The notes under the pieces were generated by a model. The model worked only from the letters and a program-made list of their open reading frames with translations. It had not been told where the DNA came from and did no database searches. From contig OY727099.1 in assembly GCA_963402885.1 (NCBI GenBank), positions 2,482,501 to 2,546,500 on the forward strand: 64,000 nt of DNA, given 5' to 3'. Source of the DNA: Antedon bifida (taxonomy: Eukaryota > Echinodermata > Crinoidea > Comatulida > Antedonidae). The translations under genes were made by a program, and so were the position numbers. This document shows, in pieces, positions 23,401 to 38,400 of the stretch; the first letter of the stretch is position 1; every line of letters begins with the position of its first letter.

Positions 23401-26400
23401 AATATCTAGATCAATAATGTTGTTTTCTTAGGTTCATACTTTACTTGTTATAAGCCCATGTGAATTTAGATGTGGGCTTACTCTAGAGTGGGTTTATACC
23501 TGTGTCAGTATGATAAGACTAATGTTATTACATAATAAGATAAGATTACAATTTTTGTTTACTTCAATTTAAAAATGTCGTCTTAATTAAGGTTGTTCCC
23601 TAAACAGGTGTTGGTTAGTGTTAAAACATATTTCCCCTTATTGTTTGACAGGAAAGGGTCCCCTCCTTAATAATTGTAATATTTAATATGTTTGTTTGTA
23701 TGAAGGTCAGATTGTTTGTTTACCTTATTTCATTTAACCCTGACGCAATAAATATCTTTACACTGTGTGTGTATTTAACCTAATTCAATGAATCAGGTGG
23801 GGAATTTACCCAAAAAGAAAAACTATATTCTGATAAACAGTATGTATCGCATTTATTAATGCGTGTGGTAAATTATTGACTATAGTCACAGTGTGTATTC
23901 AATATGCAGTAGGTTTTAAATAACAAAAGACCTTTAAAGCCACTTTCTATTAGATAGCATTAGAATGACATTAGACTAGCGAGACTCTTTCACCAGGTTT
24001 CTCTTCATATTACAAGGGAAGGCAAATTAAGTGAGTAATAAACTCTTTTTAGATGACCTATGTGTACATAATTGACACATTACGATTACTTACGATTTTA
24101 CATTAAATGTCGTAACATAGATTATTTAACTATTTGGTTATTGTAAATTTAGTTTAAGACACTAGGTAATGTATTAGTATTGTACAACTTTCTTACATAA
24201 TAATCCTTATTCATTAAAATAATTTATTCAAATGTGCAACTATTTGATAATAGGGTGTATCTCTTCAAAGAAATTTAACAAATTGAAAAGTACAAAGTCA
24301 TGGTAACAGAAAATTACCAAACATTTGACAGATATACACATTTTAGGTATGATAATCATTCACATTTTAGAATCATTAAAAAATATTCTTACTGTAAGTA
24401 CCGTGCTTAAAAATGTATGAAAAACCAATATGTACTGATTATGTTTAAAACTGGCTCCAAATAATGAAATGGAAACCATGATTCAACATTTCGATCTTTG
24501 TTGTTATTTCTCTTGTTATTTGTTTTATACTATAAAAATATATGAATTTCCATAGATAACTGTGATAGATTTTAACTAAAGACATCTGTACACATTATAA
24601 TCTACAATACAAGGGTTATAAAAACAGTTGTATGAATGGCAGGTTAGCATAGAAATCAAAACATGGGGGTGTAGACTATTTCAAAATCCTGGAAAATTTG
24701 AAGTGACTCATAAAGCTAAGAAAAACAAACATTTCCATTTGTTTGTTTGTGATAATCTACTTAACTATTAAATCACCACCATTTATACAAACGTTTTAAA
24801 GTACTGTATGTTCAGACCTACAAAGATATAATTTTGTATGGTAAAGGGAGGTTACATATGTAATTAGCATCATAACAAAGTTCTTTATTAAAAATTGTCA
24901 CCGATTGGGCGAACATCTGATACGCAGGAATCAATTCGATTGGTTAGTGATTTTTAAAAAGTAATGTGACTTTTGTGTCGTCACTAATCTTGTATCTTGA
25001 ACTCGCATATCAAATGAAAGGTCAGTGTTGTAAGAGAGGTGGCTTCCACTAATCTTTGCTAGTTTGGAGTTGTGTACTACAGTACACCACGGAACCATAA
25101 CTCTGTATGTCTGAACTGGCTGTTAATTTTTGTTGTAATTAAGGTAATATACTGTATTTTATAAATGTAAATTTGAGGCATTTGATACAGTAGGGTAGGT
25201 TAGATGAAACCTATCTGAATAAAGTCTAAAATTTAGTGTACATTACTCACTAGTATTATTAGTATGAACTGAGTAATCAATACTGTAGTTCATCCTGTAT
25301 TATAATTATCTTTTATTTAATATTACAAATGTATTATTTAAGTACAATAGCATTCTGTGTGTAAAACCTTCTATTGTTCATGTTCCATTGTTAAAAAAAT
25401 TGTCCATACAACTTCTGTATTTAATTGAGGAGGTTCAATGTTTAAAAATGTGATATCCCATAATAATAACAAATGTCAATTGTCAAGTTGTATTCATTAT
25501 CAAACATGTTGTCATGGACATCAACATAATCATGTGTAATATAAATGTTCAGCCATTGATCGAGTCGATACAAGTCATTACAAGATTGCATTACTCTCTG
25601 GCTTTTTCCTCAGAGAGATTCATAAATGCTTAAAATCCTGATCGACAGGTTATGTTATGGAGCACTCAGCGTGTGCTGATGCTTTGCCATTGTATTGACC
25701 TGAGTTGACCCATGTCACGGTTCACTGCTTCATTGCCATTTCAACTGCATAGATAAACACCACTGCTATATTTGGCAACTCATGCCTTATTACACAGACA
25801 GTGGTTTTATAAGCAAAACGACATAGGAAATTACAGAATAGCCTGTTCTGTGTATACTTAAACTATACAGTAGACATTCTGGAATATACTTGTACATGGT
25901 ATAGCGGTGAATATTGGATTTTTAGCTTCCAGTGACCATTCCACTGATTGTTGACAATTCATTTCTTTTCATCAAGGTTTGTATTGTTTCTTGTGTTGAC
26001 CGTGGTCTGTACATTTTCATTCAACAATGTGGAACAGAGACTAGTCACTTCCTGAACTAAATTGTATTGACAATTTATTTCACATTTCACAGACTTCATT
26101 TTCCTTTTGATATTTGTGTTAACAGCTTGGATCTATGATGAAATGTCATTAAATCAATTGGAATATATTAAAATTAGACTTAGAATTTATCGATATAGAA
26201 ACGTTTTTCAGGTGTAGCACAGTTTAGTAGGAGTAGCTCCATTTGTTTTGTCTATGCTGTGTGAAAACTATGTACAGAATGTAATATCATATTTTTTTTT
26301 TTATTCACCTCCCAAAATGTGAACGATGTCATGTACTGTAGGTATTGTATATAGACACACTTCATATAGGACCATTTCAGTAATGTTCAACTAACTGTAC

Positions 26401-29400
26401 TTTCTGATATAAAAATCCTCCTTCGTCCTTAAAAACAAAATTTGGTATGGTTAGGTTGTGGTAAAAGACAAATGTATTGGGCCAGCCTTTATAGTTATAC
26501 CCGCAGGTGTGGACAATTTTGCATAAAAAAAACTGTATGTTATTATAGTACTCAGAGTGAGTGAGTTAGTTAATAATATATAATTAACCAAGTCTGGATT
26601 ACCCTGTGTCTGGTACTACCACCAGCATTCTTTCCTGGTACTACGGTAAAACATTACTAACCCACTGTGGTTTGACTATCAAGGTTGCACTAGGTATAAA
26701 CTTCAATCTGGTGTATACAATTACCTGTGTCATTACTAACCCACTGTGGTTTGACTATCAAGGTTGCACTAGGTATAAACTTCACTCTGGTGTATACAAT
26801 TACCTGTGTCATTACTAACCCACTGTGGTTTGACTATCAAGGTTGCACTAGGTATAAACTTCACTCTGGTGTATACAATTACCTGTGTCATTACTAACCC
26901 ACTGTGGTTTGACTATCAAGGTTGCACTAGGTATAAACTTCAATCTGGTGTATACAATTACCTGTGTCATTACTAACCCACTGTGGTTTGACTATCAAGG
27001 TTGCACTAGGTATAAACTTCACTCTGGTGTATACAATTACCTGTGTCATTACTAACCCACTGTGGTTTGACTATCAAGGTTGCACTAGGTATAAACTTCA
27101 ATCTGGTGTATACAATTACCTGTGTCATTACTAACCCACTGTGGTTTGACTATCAAGGTTGCACTAGGTATAAACTTCAATCTGGTGTATACAATTACCT
27201 GTGTCATTACTAACCCACTGTGGTTTGACTATCAAGGTTGCACTAGGTATAAACTTCAATCTGGTGTATACAATTACCTGTGTCATTACTAACCCACTGT
27301 GGTTTGACTATCAAGGTTGCACTAGGTATAAACTTCACTCTGGTGTATACAATTACCTGTGTCATTACTAACCCATTGTGGTTTGACTATCAAGGTTGCA
27401 CTAGGTATAAACTTCACTCTGGTGTATACAATTACCTGTGTCATTACTAACCCATTGTGGTTTGACTATCAAGGTTGCACTAGGTATAAACTTCACTCTG
27501 GTGTATACAATTACCTGTGTCATTACTAACCCACTGTGGTTTGACTATCAAGGTTGCACTAGGTATAAACTTCAATCTGGTGTATACAATTACCTGTGTC
27601 ATTACTAACCCACTGTGGTTTGACTATCAAGGTTGCACTAGGTATAAACTTCACTCTGGTGTATACAATTACCTGTGTCATTACCAACCCACTCTGTTTT
27701 AAACCCTGTCATGGTACAACTACACGTATAAACTAACCCACTTTGGTCTATACTTTTATTGTATGTATGTCATGGTAATGTTACATAAATATTTCTCCTG
27801 GTTTTTGTAAACTATAAATAGCTTTTGATATTTAAATTGTGCTTGGCAGTTATATAATTGAATTTTGCAAACAATAATAGGAAGCACATCATAGTAGTAA
27901 CTCAATCAATAAATGAGGTGAGAGAAATAGCCTTTCTCTTAACACCAACCAGATGTATTGAATCGGTTTTTATGATGGTACATAGCATATCAAGGGAGGG
28001 GGTGTTTACACCTTTTGCCCTCTCATTTTTCTTTTATCTTGAGTAGTATAGATTCTATTAGCAATTACCTCACTGTACTGTGACCTTTCATAAACAGTAG
28101 GTTTTATCAAGCAAGCACTGTTGTAAGAAGTAAAAGTGATACAATTATTTATATAGGTTTTTGTATTACGTATGGATACAGAAATTTCAATTCAATTATG
28201 GTGATTACATAGACTCTTTCCTTCACGGTATTAAAATAAAAGGTACTGTACAGCATTTTAATAATTATGTAATTTATGGCCTAGTTATTATGCTCGTTTA
28301 AGTGGAAAATATCTATAAATCTTTATCTATAAATTAGCATACAGTACTAGTAGTACTACTAGAAAGAAGATTGTTGAATATAGATACTGTAGTACCACTG
28401 TAGCATGGCAGTTAGCAAGCCTGCTTACCAATCTATGGGTCCTGGTTCAAATCCGGGATTAAATACTTAGTTTGCTAATGACTAAAACAGCGCCACTGCA
28501 TAATACTTAAAGCTCTGTCTACACTATTTTATGTGACAAAAAAAATGTGATGTGCCCATATATGGACATGATGATATCATATCACTTACTACAGTAGTAC
28601 CATATTTGTTCATACCACTGCCATATATGGGCACATCACACTTGAGAGCTTAAGAGGCTCAGTTTGAAAGCAAACACTTGTTTCCCATCCTGTAAACATA
28701 CAACAGATGGAGACTAGCTGTCACAGCAATTATAATTCAGAAATATGTCAATACACTGAGTAAACCTGCATGATATTATTAATCTGTACAATAGACCTAC
28801 AGTATTATTTAACCTGAGCCAATATTTCTTAATGTATACTTTCAAAATACAATTACAGTAGTAGTGGGGCAGTATCATAAAATACTTAAAATCCACATAT
28901 TGGGATAATAATCCACATATTGGGATTAATAATCCACATACTGTATTGGGATGGGATTAATAATCCACATATTGGGATTAATAATCCACATATTGGGACT
29001 AATAATCCCCATATTGAAATTAATAATCCACATATTGGGATTAATAATCCACATATTGAGATTAATAATCCACATATTGGGATTAATAATCAACTTGGGA
29101 TAAATAATCAACATATTGGAATAATCAACATATTGGAATTAATAATTCACATATTGAGATTAATAATCTACATATTGGGATTAATAATCCACATATGGGG
29201 ATTAATAATCAACTTGGAATTAATAATCAACATATTGGGATTAATAATTCACATATTGAGATTAATAATCCACATTTTGAGATTAATAATCCACATATTA
29301 GGATTAATAATCCACATATTTGGATTAATAATCCATATATTGGGATTAGTAATCACATATTGGGATTAATACCTAAAGTAGCTTTTAGCTGGAAAAGTAG

Positions 29401-32400
29401 AAATATGGTGAACATGTGACCAACTTTACATGGGTTTTTTCATCATATTCTGCTATTTTATTAGCCCATTCAGTGATTGTAGATTTCAATCAGAAAATGG
29501 GTTGTAATGAGGAAATCTGTTCAAAAGCCATTATAATAATACTGCTTGAAAGGCAGCATACTTTCTAAGAAAACTCTTTTCAATCTAGTTGCAGTGCTGT
29601 ATTATTTAATTTCATGATAACAATATGATTTAGTTTATATACGTACATTTAGAACATTTTAAAGTTTTTTATGGTAGCCTTGATGAGTGACCTCTTTTCT
29701 AATCTTATAACAAAAGATCATAGTTTGAATAGAGATATCTATGTATGGTATTTAAAAACGGTATACCACTCCTATACTATACAAAATTTGTGATGATAAA
29801 CTATGAACCATAAAATCTCCATATTTGTTCATATCCATAAATTATTACCACTGTAGTGTACCATCAGTTTTTAACAATTTATGCATTATTTGGAATTGTT
29901 AATAAAAAATACGTTAATTCCAGATCATTTAAAATTTATGACCGAAATTGATCCTGAAAGGTATCCTGATTGTTTAATCTGACTGGTGGTTGTAACAGCT
30001 ATCATTAGCAATCGTAATGTAAGACTTGATTACAGTATCAGTGTTCATGCCCTTTTAATTATACAAATAGTTATCTTGTAAAGACATTCGTCATACTTCA
30101 TGCTGACACTTTATAGGGTTTTAATTTGTGAGAGCCACAACCTGTGTCAGCAGCATAGCATTACTAATAATGAAAACACATTTTATAAAGAACAATCTAG
30201 AATTAAGATAGCAAACATAAGAAATATAGAAACAACATATTTTTGTTAACTATCTCTTTCTAGTATAGGATTTTAATTTATTAGAGTTGCAACCTTTGTC
30301 TACAGCATGTAGCAATCCTAACTACTGATATGAAAACATATATTATAAAGAACAATTCTGAATTAAAGATAGTATACAACAAATATTAAAAAAAACACAC
30401 TTTGTTTAACTGTTTAGGCAAAAGCTAAAGAACATTTTATTGTGTAGTTTTTACTACAATTGACCCATTTGAAAAGTATGTACAAATCATGGCCTCATCA
30501 GAGTTCACCAGAGCCTGGGGTGAAATTGACTCATAAAGGGTACATTTCATTCAAAACAGACTGTTTTGAACGCTGATTGAAATGCATTGTCAGAAATGAA
30601 TAATTTATCCATGGGTAGACATATTTGATTTGCTACGATTCATTTACAGTCGTTTGCCATACCTTACAAAGAGACCATAAACCGTTAAATACAGTTCTAC
30701 TGTAAGTTGTTGAAATAGATTAAATTTCATACTGCAGCCTATTGAAATGTATCCTATTGTGTGTTGTTAATTGAATAACGATATTAGCTCCAAATTAGTG
30801 AAAGTCCAACATAAGGAAGTGTGTGATTGTGAGGACAATGATATCTAATTGGTTTATGCATTGAGCGTCAACAGTCCAACCTATGAGCAATTACCATGTG
30901 ATATTGTATCAGTTCTCTATAAATTAAAAGCAACTGTGTTCATCATAATCATACCATTAAATTAACAGTTTTTTAAAACTCTGTAAATGTTAAAGCTTTG
31001 AGTTACCGTACATAATTGATAATAATAGTCTATTTCGTGCCTAGTTTACCTGGATAAAACAACAATAGCTCATGCTCTCCAGATGGATGATTAGATACGA
31101 AAAGTTGAAGTTCCTAGGATACTATTGGACCATAATAGAATAGTCCACCAAAAAACAGCCTCATTCAAATTTGGTGTGGAGTTAGGTAGGGGTGGTGGGA
31201 ACTATTAAAGCATTCTGAATTTTATATCTAAAAGATATTGCCGGAAATGAGTTTCATGTAAAAAAAAAAATTACTATAAAGCAAAATATAAAGTAAACTT
31301 TATAATCAAACTACTATGTTGTGTTTTTTTAAATGTATACAGACTTTAAATAGAAAAAAAATATTCATAGAAAATAATGTTCTTTCTGTGGTTTGCTAAT
31401 GCATGAGTTTCTTTGAAATCGATGATGTCACAGACATGGTTATGACATTCACTTGATTACAGAATCCATACGGTACTCCATATTATCTTACACAATTCAA
31501 TTGATTGCCCAGTGTGTATTTCATTACATCTCTCTTAAGCTTTGTCTACACTATCAAACTTGTTTTACAAAAAAAGTGTGATGTGCCTAAATATGGTTTG
31601 ATTATACCCAAATATGGTGGTGATATGACATCACCATGTCTATGGACAAGGCACATCACATTTTTTGACCTGACATAAAGTTTGATAGTGTAGACAGAGC
31701 TTTAGACCCCACTGTAGTATTTATTGTGACATTCGCTTGATTACAGAATCCATACTGTACCATTATTATTCTTACACAATTCAATTGATTGCCCAGTGTG
31801 TATTTCATTACATCTCACTTAGGCCCTACTGTAGTATTTATTTATTTAACAGTCAATCTAAAAAACAAGTTGAATATTTTCACTCAGAAATATTATACTA
31901 TACTTGACACAAGATTTTAAACAAATTGAATTCTGCTGTAAGTATGGAACTGAGTATAATCCCAGGGGGCCTGGGTATCTAATTTTGGAAAAATTATGGG
32001 GTTGTTTATACAGTTACTCAGATGGTATTTACAATGGGATTGTTATTTGCACAAATATGGTAGTGATCTATCCAAATATGGTAGTGATATGACATCATCC
32101 TGTCAATATATGAGCACATCACATTTAATCGTCACATAAAGTTTGATAGTGTACAGTAGACAGAGCTTTATGCTGTGCAATAAGAAGCCTTAATTGCGTA
32201 TTATTATGATATATCTCGCGTTGATATTCTCTAGGATATTTCTGAGGCATTTGCCTGAATCATCTCAAGTTCTAGAATTATTTATGTTGTGGTGTTATTG
32301 CAGGCAGTCATCTATTATTATAATAATATTACAGAGAACATTTTTGCTAGTGTACTGTAGCATAGGCAAATGCTAGTTAGCCAAAAATGCAATAGGAAAC

Positions 32401-35400
32401 TACAAATACACAGGTTGATCAGCAGTTATTCATCATGATCATGATCCTAATCATCATCGTCATGATCATCGTCATGATCATCGTCATCTTCATTATCTTC
32501 ATCATCATCATCATCATCTTCATCATCATCATCATCATCTTCATCATTATCTTCATTATCTTCATTTTTATCTTTATCATCATCATCATCATCGTCTTCA
32601 TCATCTCTTCATCTTCATTATTATCATCATCAGTCATCATCTTCATCATCATTATCAGTCATCATCTTTTTCATCTTCTTCATCATCATATCTTTTATTT
32701 GAGTCAGCTTTCCTCCCTCTTACTTTCTGTCACTCGTTCCAGGCTGCTACACCATCTCTCCACTCCTTTCCTCCCTCTTACTTTCTGTCACTCGTTCCAG
32801 GCTGCTACACCATCTCTCCACTCCTTTCCTCCCTCTTACTTTCTGTCTCTCGTTCCAGGCTGCTACACCATCTCTCCACTCCTTTCCTCCCTCTTACTTT
32901 CTGTCACTCGTTCCAGGCTGCTACACCATCTCTCCACTCCTTTCCTCCCTCTTACTTTCTGTCACTCGTTCCAGGCTGCTACACCATCTCTCCACTCCTT
33001 TCCTCCCTCTTACTTTCTGTCACTCGTTCCAGGCTGCTACACCATCTCTCCACTCCTTCCAGGCTGCTACACCATCTCTCCACTCCTTCCTGTCTTGCTC
33101 ATCATGTTCCTCCAAACCAACTTTCCTGCTTTCTTTCTTTATCATATCTCTCCACATCACCTTTGACCGTCCTCTTTCAGATTTTTTTTTTTATCTTCAT
33201 AGGATAAATTTCAAACAGCAGTGTGTTCTGTTTTGCAATACTCCACCCTTTGATGCACCAATTATGGAAGGCCCACGTTACATGGGGTACACAGCTGAAC
33301 AAGTTGCTACCAAGATGGCAGAGGTTTGTATTTTGTCGAAAGGGTTTATTTATAGACTAACTAGAGGGTGAACTGGCCAGGTCCGGCTAGGTCTCTTTAA
33401 ATGACCGCTGTATATCTGTTCAAAAATATAAGAATAACAACCTAAACCAGGGATTTCACTCTTCCCTGCCTAAACTATAAGAACCACAAAATCAGAATAT
33501 TTAAATACAGTACTGTACATTTTTATAAAATGAACTCATTGTTTAATGGAAATAAAATAAATAATTTATTGGCGAATTTCTTAATTTTTGGCATTGCAAC
33601 TGCGTCATAGTTGTGCGTGACTACAATCGGGTGTGTCTGATTGTTCGACGTGGTGCAGCCAAATTTGCGGTCCCTCTCCATGGTGAATCACTGTGATTAA
33701 TTTGAATTCACTCTCTAGTTAATTATAAATACAAACTCTTTGTATTTTGTAAATTTCTGTTATTCTATAAAATGTCTGCAATGAAAGTAACATAAAGACC
33801 TATGATGTCATATGATTACCTTTAACCTATATCCAGTGATTAATTTACTGAAGTTCCTAAAGGAAATAGTATTTGAATGATTGAATTGTTATCAGTGTTC
33901 GTAATTAACAGGTGGGTAGTCACGAACTGTATCGATTCTGTATTCACTTGTTTAAGGTCACACGCAAATGAAATTTACCAAAAGGTAAATTACAGTTTAT
34001 AGGATTTTCACACTATGAATAATTTTCTGACTGAAAGTTTGACAAAAGGATTGTTTTAAAAGGATTGTTTTAAAAGGATTGTTTTAAAAGGATTGTTTTA
34101 ATGCCGTTTACATTTACTGTATTTGCTGCAGCCAACTTGTTTGGGAACTTTGCCATAGTTGTTAATATGCGTTTTGAGCTTTGATTGGAGTTATACTGTA
34201 GCTATTTAGATGTCCTGGGATTATAAACATGTTGGTGTTTTTATGTACAGTATCTATTCTCGGACAAGTGAATATCTCACAGATACTTGTACTGGGACAA
34301 GTGGAAAAATGCTTTTGAAACCCCTGCTGCAGAACCTGATCTTGGCTCTGAATATATGCTGACCATAAATTGACCTTTACAGTAGGAACGTAGACAGTTT
34401 AATGAGAGTAATTACATTCATTCACTAACAACCTTTCACCTTTATTATAGCGTGGAGTAAACTTGTCTGTTGTCAGCCCTCGGAAGTTGTATCCCTTGCA
34501 GCGTTTATTTGAACGAGCTTTAGGTGATGTCCAGATGACATCGGTGAAAGACTATTCAGTTGATCCTCACCATTTGGTACTATTACAAGGATTTCAGTTA
34601 AAAGGTAAAGATTTATATCATAATATGGATTATTGCTCATGATAAATAATCAAGCAGTTATCCCTATATATTCTGATGTGGAGGGCTAACTAAGAATAAG
34701 AAGTGGGAATATGCCAATACCATCCAGGGACGTGGGAAAGCTTTGGTAATGGTAACTAACACCAATACAAGCTTTGTGTAAAATTATTGATCATGGAGTT
34801 ATACTTGAATCTTGGCATTTATATAATTTAATCTAATATTCATTGTAAAGCTCTGTCTACACTTATCAAACTTTATGTGATTTGATTTGCCCATATATGG
34901 ACATGATGATGTCATATCACTACCATATCTGGGCATATCATTACCATATTTGGGCATATCACTACCATATTTGGGCGCATCACACTTTTGTTGTCAAACT
35001 AGTTTGATAGCGTAGACAAAGCTTAATGCATGTAGCAATGCTGACTTCATTTGCTGGTAATATTACCTAATGGATTGTTTGCTAAATGCTTGCCTTTACC
35101 ATCTGTGAATGTAAAATGAGAATTGTACAAAAGTATTATGTATCATTGCTAATCATCTCTGCCTCCAGCTAAGCCTTTCGAAAGTATAAACCTTACTTTC
35201 ACTACCTACTGTAGCTCACGCCTGTAGTAGCCATGGTTTTTGTACTGTAGGTTTGTTTTTACCTCAAAAGAGGCAAAAATCATCATTTAGCTAGGCTAGT
35301 TTTTCCACTTTTAGGTGGGGAGGGGTGTTCATTCAAACATGGCCACGGATAGTGAATAAACAATTTAATTTACAACTATAATTTTCTGTACAGTACAGTA

Positions 35401-38400
35401 CAACTAAAAATATCCAGGAATGAAAATTATCCGACGCTTATTTTACGCACTCTGCAGTATCCAGATTGTTTTTCATGGTTTATTTTTAACTGTTTAAAAC
35501 TTTGTTTGGAAATTCCCAAGTTTCTCTCGTGCCTAGCTTACCTGGATAAACCGACATTGGCCTATTCTCTCTGAGAAGAGAGTTGGGCAGGGCAGGGTTC
35601 ATGGAATGTACCATTATCTAACATTATTATCTTTCATAAATTTGTTATATATTCGAGTTGTAGCTCTCTTCTCGGACAGAATAGGCCATTGTCGGTCTAT
35701 CCATTTAAGCTAGCACTTATAGACTACCAACACCACTTTTGGTTTGTGTATGTTTTTATATAATGGTTGATTCCAACAGAGCAATCATCAACCATCGCTA
35801 TGGATACAACAAGTGCTCCTGTAGCTAAAGTGTCTCCATTGAATGGAACTCCAGCAAACAGTGTTTCCACCAATTCAAGCTTCTCTAAGCCCTCTCCAAC
35901 ACCTACAGGTTTGACAACTTTCATTTTATGTTTAATACTTAGCTTACTGTATTTACCATATTTCTTTTGATTGGCCAAAATGCAGTGAAATAGCTACAAA
36001 AAAACTTAGGGTGGGTGCTGCCAATAAGTTTAGTGACATGATCTTTAGAGGTTTTAAATGACTTTTATAAGGTGCTAATTAAACTGGATTAAAGGCCTTT
36101 AACTTTGTAACTAGGTGACCACACCCAACTCTAACCGGTATCTACTTCCATGCACAAATAGCTGTTTAGTAATCCTTAATAATACACAACTTTGTCCAAT
36201 TATAATATATATATTATAAAGGTACCCTTTGAATGGGTGCGAATAAGTTTAAATTGAGTTACTAGACCCACCCTTTAAATATTGATAGGAGTATAATTAG
36301 ATTATGCTGATTAAATTAAAGACCTTTAACTTTATACTAGGTGACCACACCCATCTCTAAACAGTATCTACTTCCATGCACAAACAGCTGTGTATTAATC
36401 CTTAATAATACACAACTTTGTCCAAATATGATGGTATAACAACAACAACAACAAAAAGGCCTTTGAATGGGTGCTAATGAGTTTATGGTTGGTTACTAGA
36501 CCCACCCTTTAAATAGTGATACAGGAGTGCAGGGGCTGTAGTTTCTTTAATAGGATGCTGATTAAGTTGTGTTTAAGACCTTTAACTTTATGCTAGGTGA
36601 TCTCACCTCCAACTAATTCCATGCAAACACATCTAGCCATTAAACAACACTTTTATATGATATATCCACTTATCTACTATATCATCATGTACTGCACAGT
36701 ATGATGAATTTGAAATACTATTACTATACAAAAACATAGATATGTGCCTAGCATAACTTCATGGTACACAAACAGAGTATATAGAGATTGGTTGACCAAA
36801 CAAAAGCTGTTTAAATCAAATACAATCACTGGGGAATTAATGTGTTTGACTGATTTTAATGTTTGTTATCATTGCATGTTGTTGCATGTTCTGTGTCTTG
36901 TCTTTGCACGATTATATATCTTGGGGATTTCCTCAAAATTATTTCTTAATTAATATTTTTTGTAAAGTATTGACATTGATGTTATTGCATAATGTTTCAA
37001 TCAATTTCATAACAGTAAGGCATCCTATTATTAGGACTGTGTAATTACCAGCCTATAATTTGTGCATATAGATTGAATTTGAGAGAAACAAGTTATTGTG
37101 AAAGGTTATGCATAAAAATAAAAATAAATCTTAAAAGTAAAGTACTTAAAATGTTTGTTAATGACTGACATTAGGTCATCATTATTATTATTATTATTTT
37201 TAACATTAAGGCCAATATACACAGATGAGTGGCAATGGTAATCAGAAAACCATGTATCTTGTCCCACATAAAATCTATCTATCCTGAGTGGAAACTGCTC
37301 GCCCGCTCCAGGTTTTGTGTAAATGGTCATAAGAAATAACATAGATTTTATATTTTTATTACTGTTACCGCTCCGCTGTGAATATTGGCCTGTATACTGT
37401 TGTTATTATTAACAATTGTATTTAATTGAATAGGTAATGTTTTGAGTTTTATTTACAGGTGTAAGTAGTGGAGCACAGGTTCTTAGTCCAAGACCTGCAG
37501 GGGGGCATATTGGGATTGGCTCACCCTCAACGCAAGGTTCAGTGGCAAGTGGATTCAAGGTGCCAGTTAACAATACAAACACTGGTACTTATAATTCATT
37601 ATTAATTATCATTCCCTTCCACACCATTTTGAAAGTTTTTATTTTCACAATTTTTAAAATCTTGACAACGCAACACTGTAAGCACAACACAAGTGAGTAG
37701 ACCAATCACAAAGTTTGAATGAGTCATCGTGTTGTGATTGGTCAAATAAATTACGGCGCGCTTAGGGGAATTAAGTGCACAAGTGAAGCATTATACTCTG
37801 AGATTATTTTCACAGTTTACTATAGTGGAGCTGTAGCTTGGTGGTTAACATGCTTGCCTTCCAATCCCAAGGTCCGTGGTTGTAACTCACAACTCTTTCA
37901 ACTTCACTCCGTAGGCCTTTCAACTTTACTCCGTAGGCCTCAAATGAGACTTAGTTTATAAGCACGATAAATTATTAAATAGTTTATCCATCCTGTAATT
38001 GGACAGTTCCTCGCTGTTGAATGCGTATGAAATGAAGAAAAAAAATTAATTTATTAATTATACAGTATTTTTATATTTCAGGAATATCAAACACAAACAC
38101 CAAGCTGCAATTCTCACAGGGAAATATGCAGATAAAGACAAACAACCAGCCAAAAGTAGCCATAGCCAAAGTACAACCACAACAGATACAGCAGAGTCCA
38201 GCCAGTATGGCAACATCTACCACACAATATAACACCTTCCAAACGCAACCAGCACAACAGCGTATGATGAATAGTCAAGTCTCTACGGCAAGTCCGATGA
38301 CTAGTAATCCAATGGCAAATTCTGCAAATTCTAATAGTATGGGCATTTCAAGTATGGCAACTTCTGCAATGGTCAACTCCGGTTTGACTAATTCTGGTAT

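Noticed and set aside
26606..27702. Open frames with THCGLTIKVALGIN-like repeats
   Set aside because: They are translations of the 79-bp intronic minisatellite.
28920..29369. 149-residue open frame of INNPHIG repeats
   Set aside because: It is produced by the 21-bp intronic array; the opposite strand is open for the same reason.
32435..33166. 243-residue open frame on plus and a Met/Lys frame on minus
   Set aside because: It is translation of ATC/TTC microsatellite and 58-bp minisatellite within a MED25 intron.
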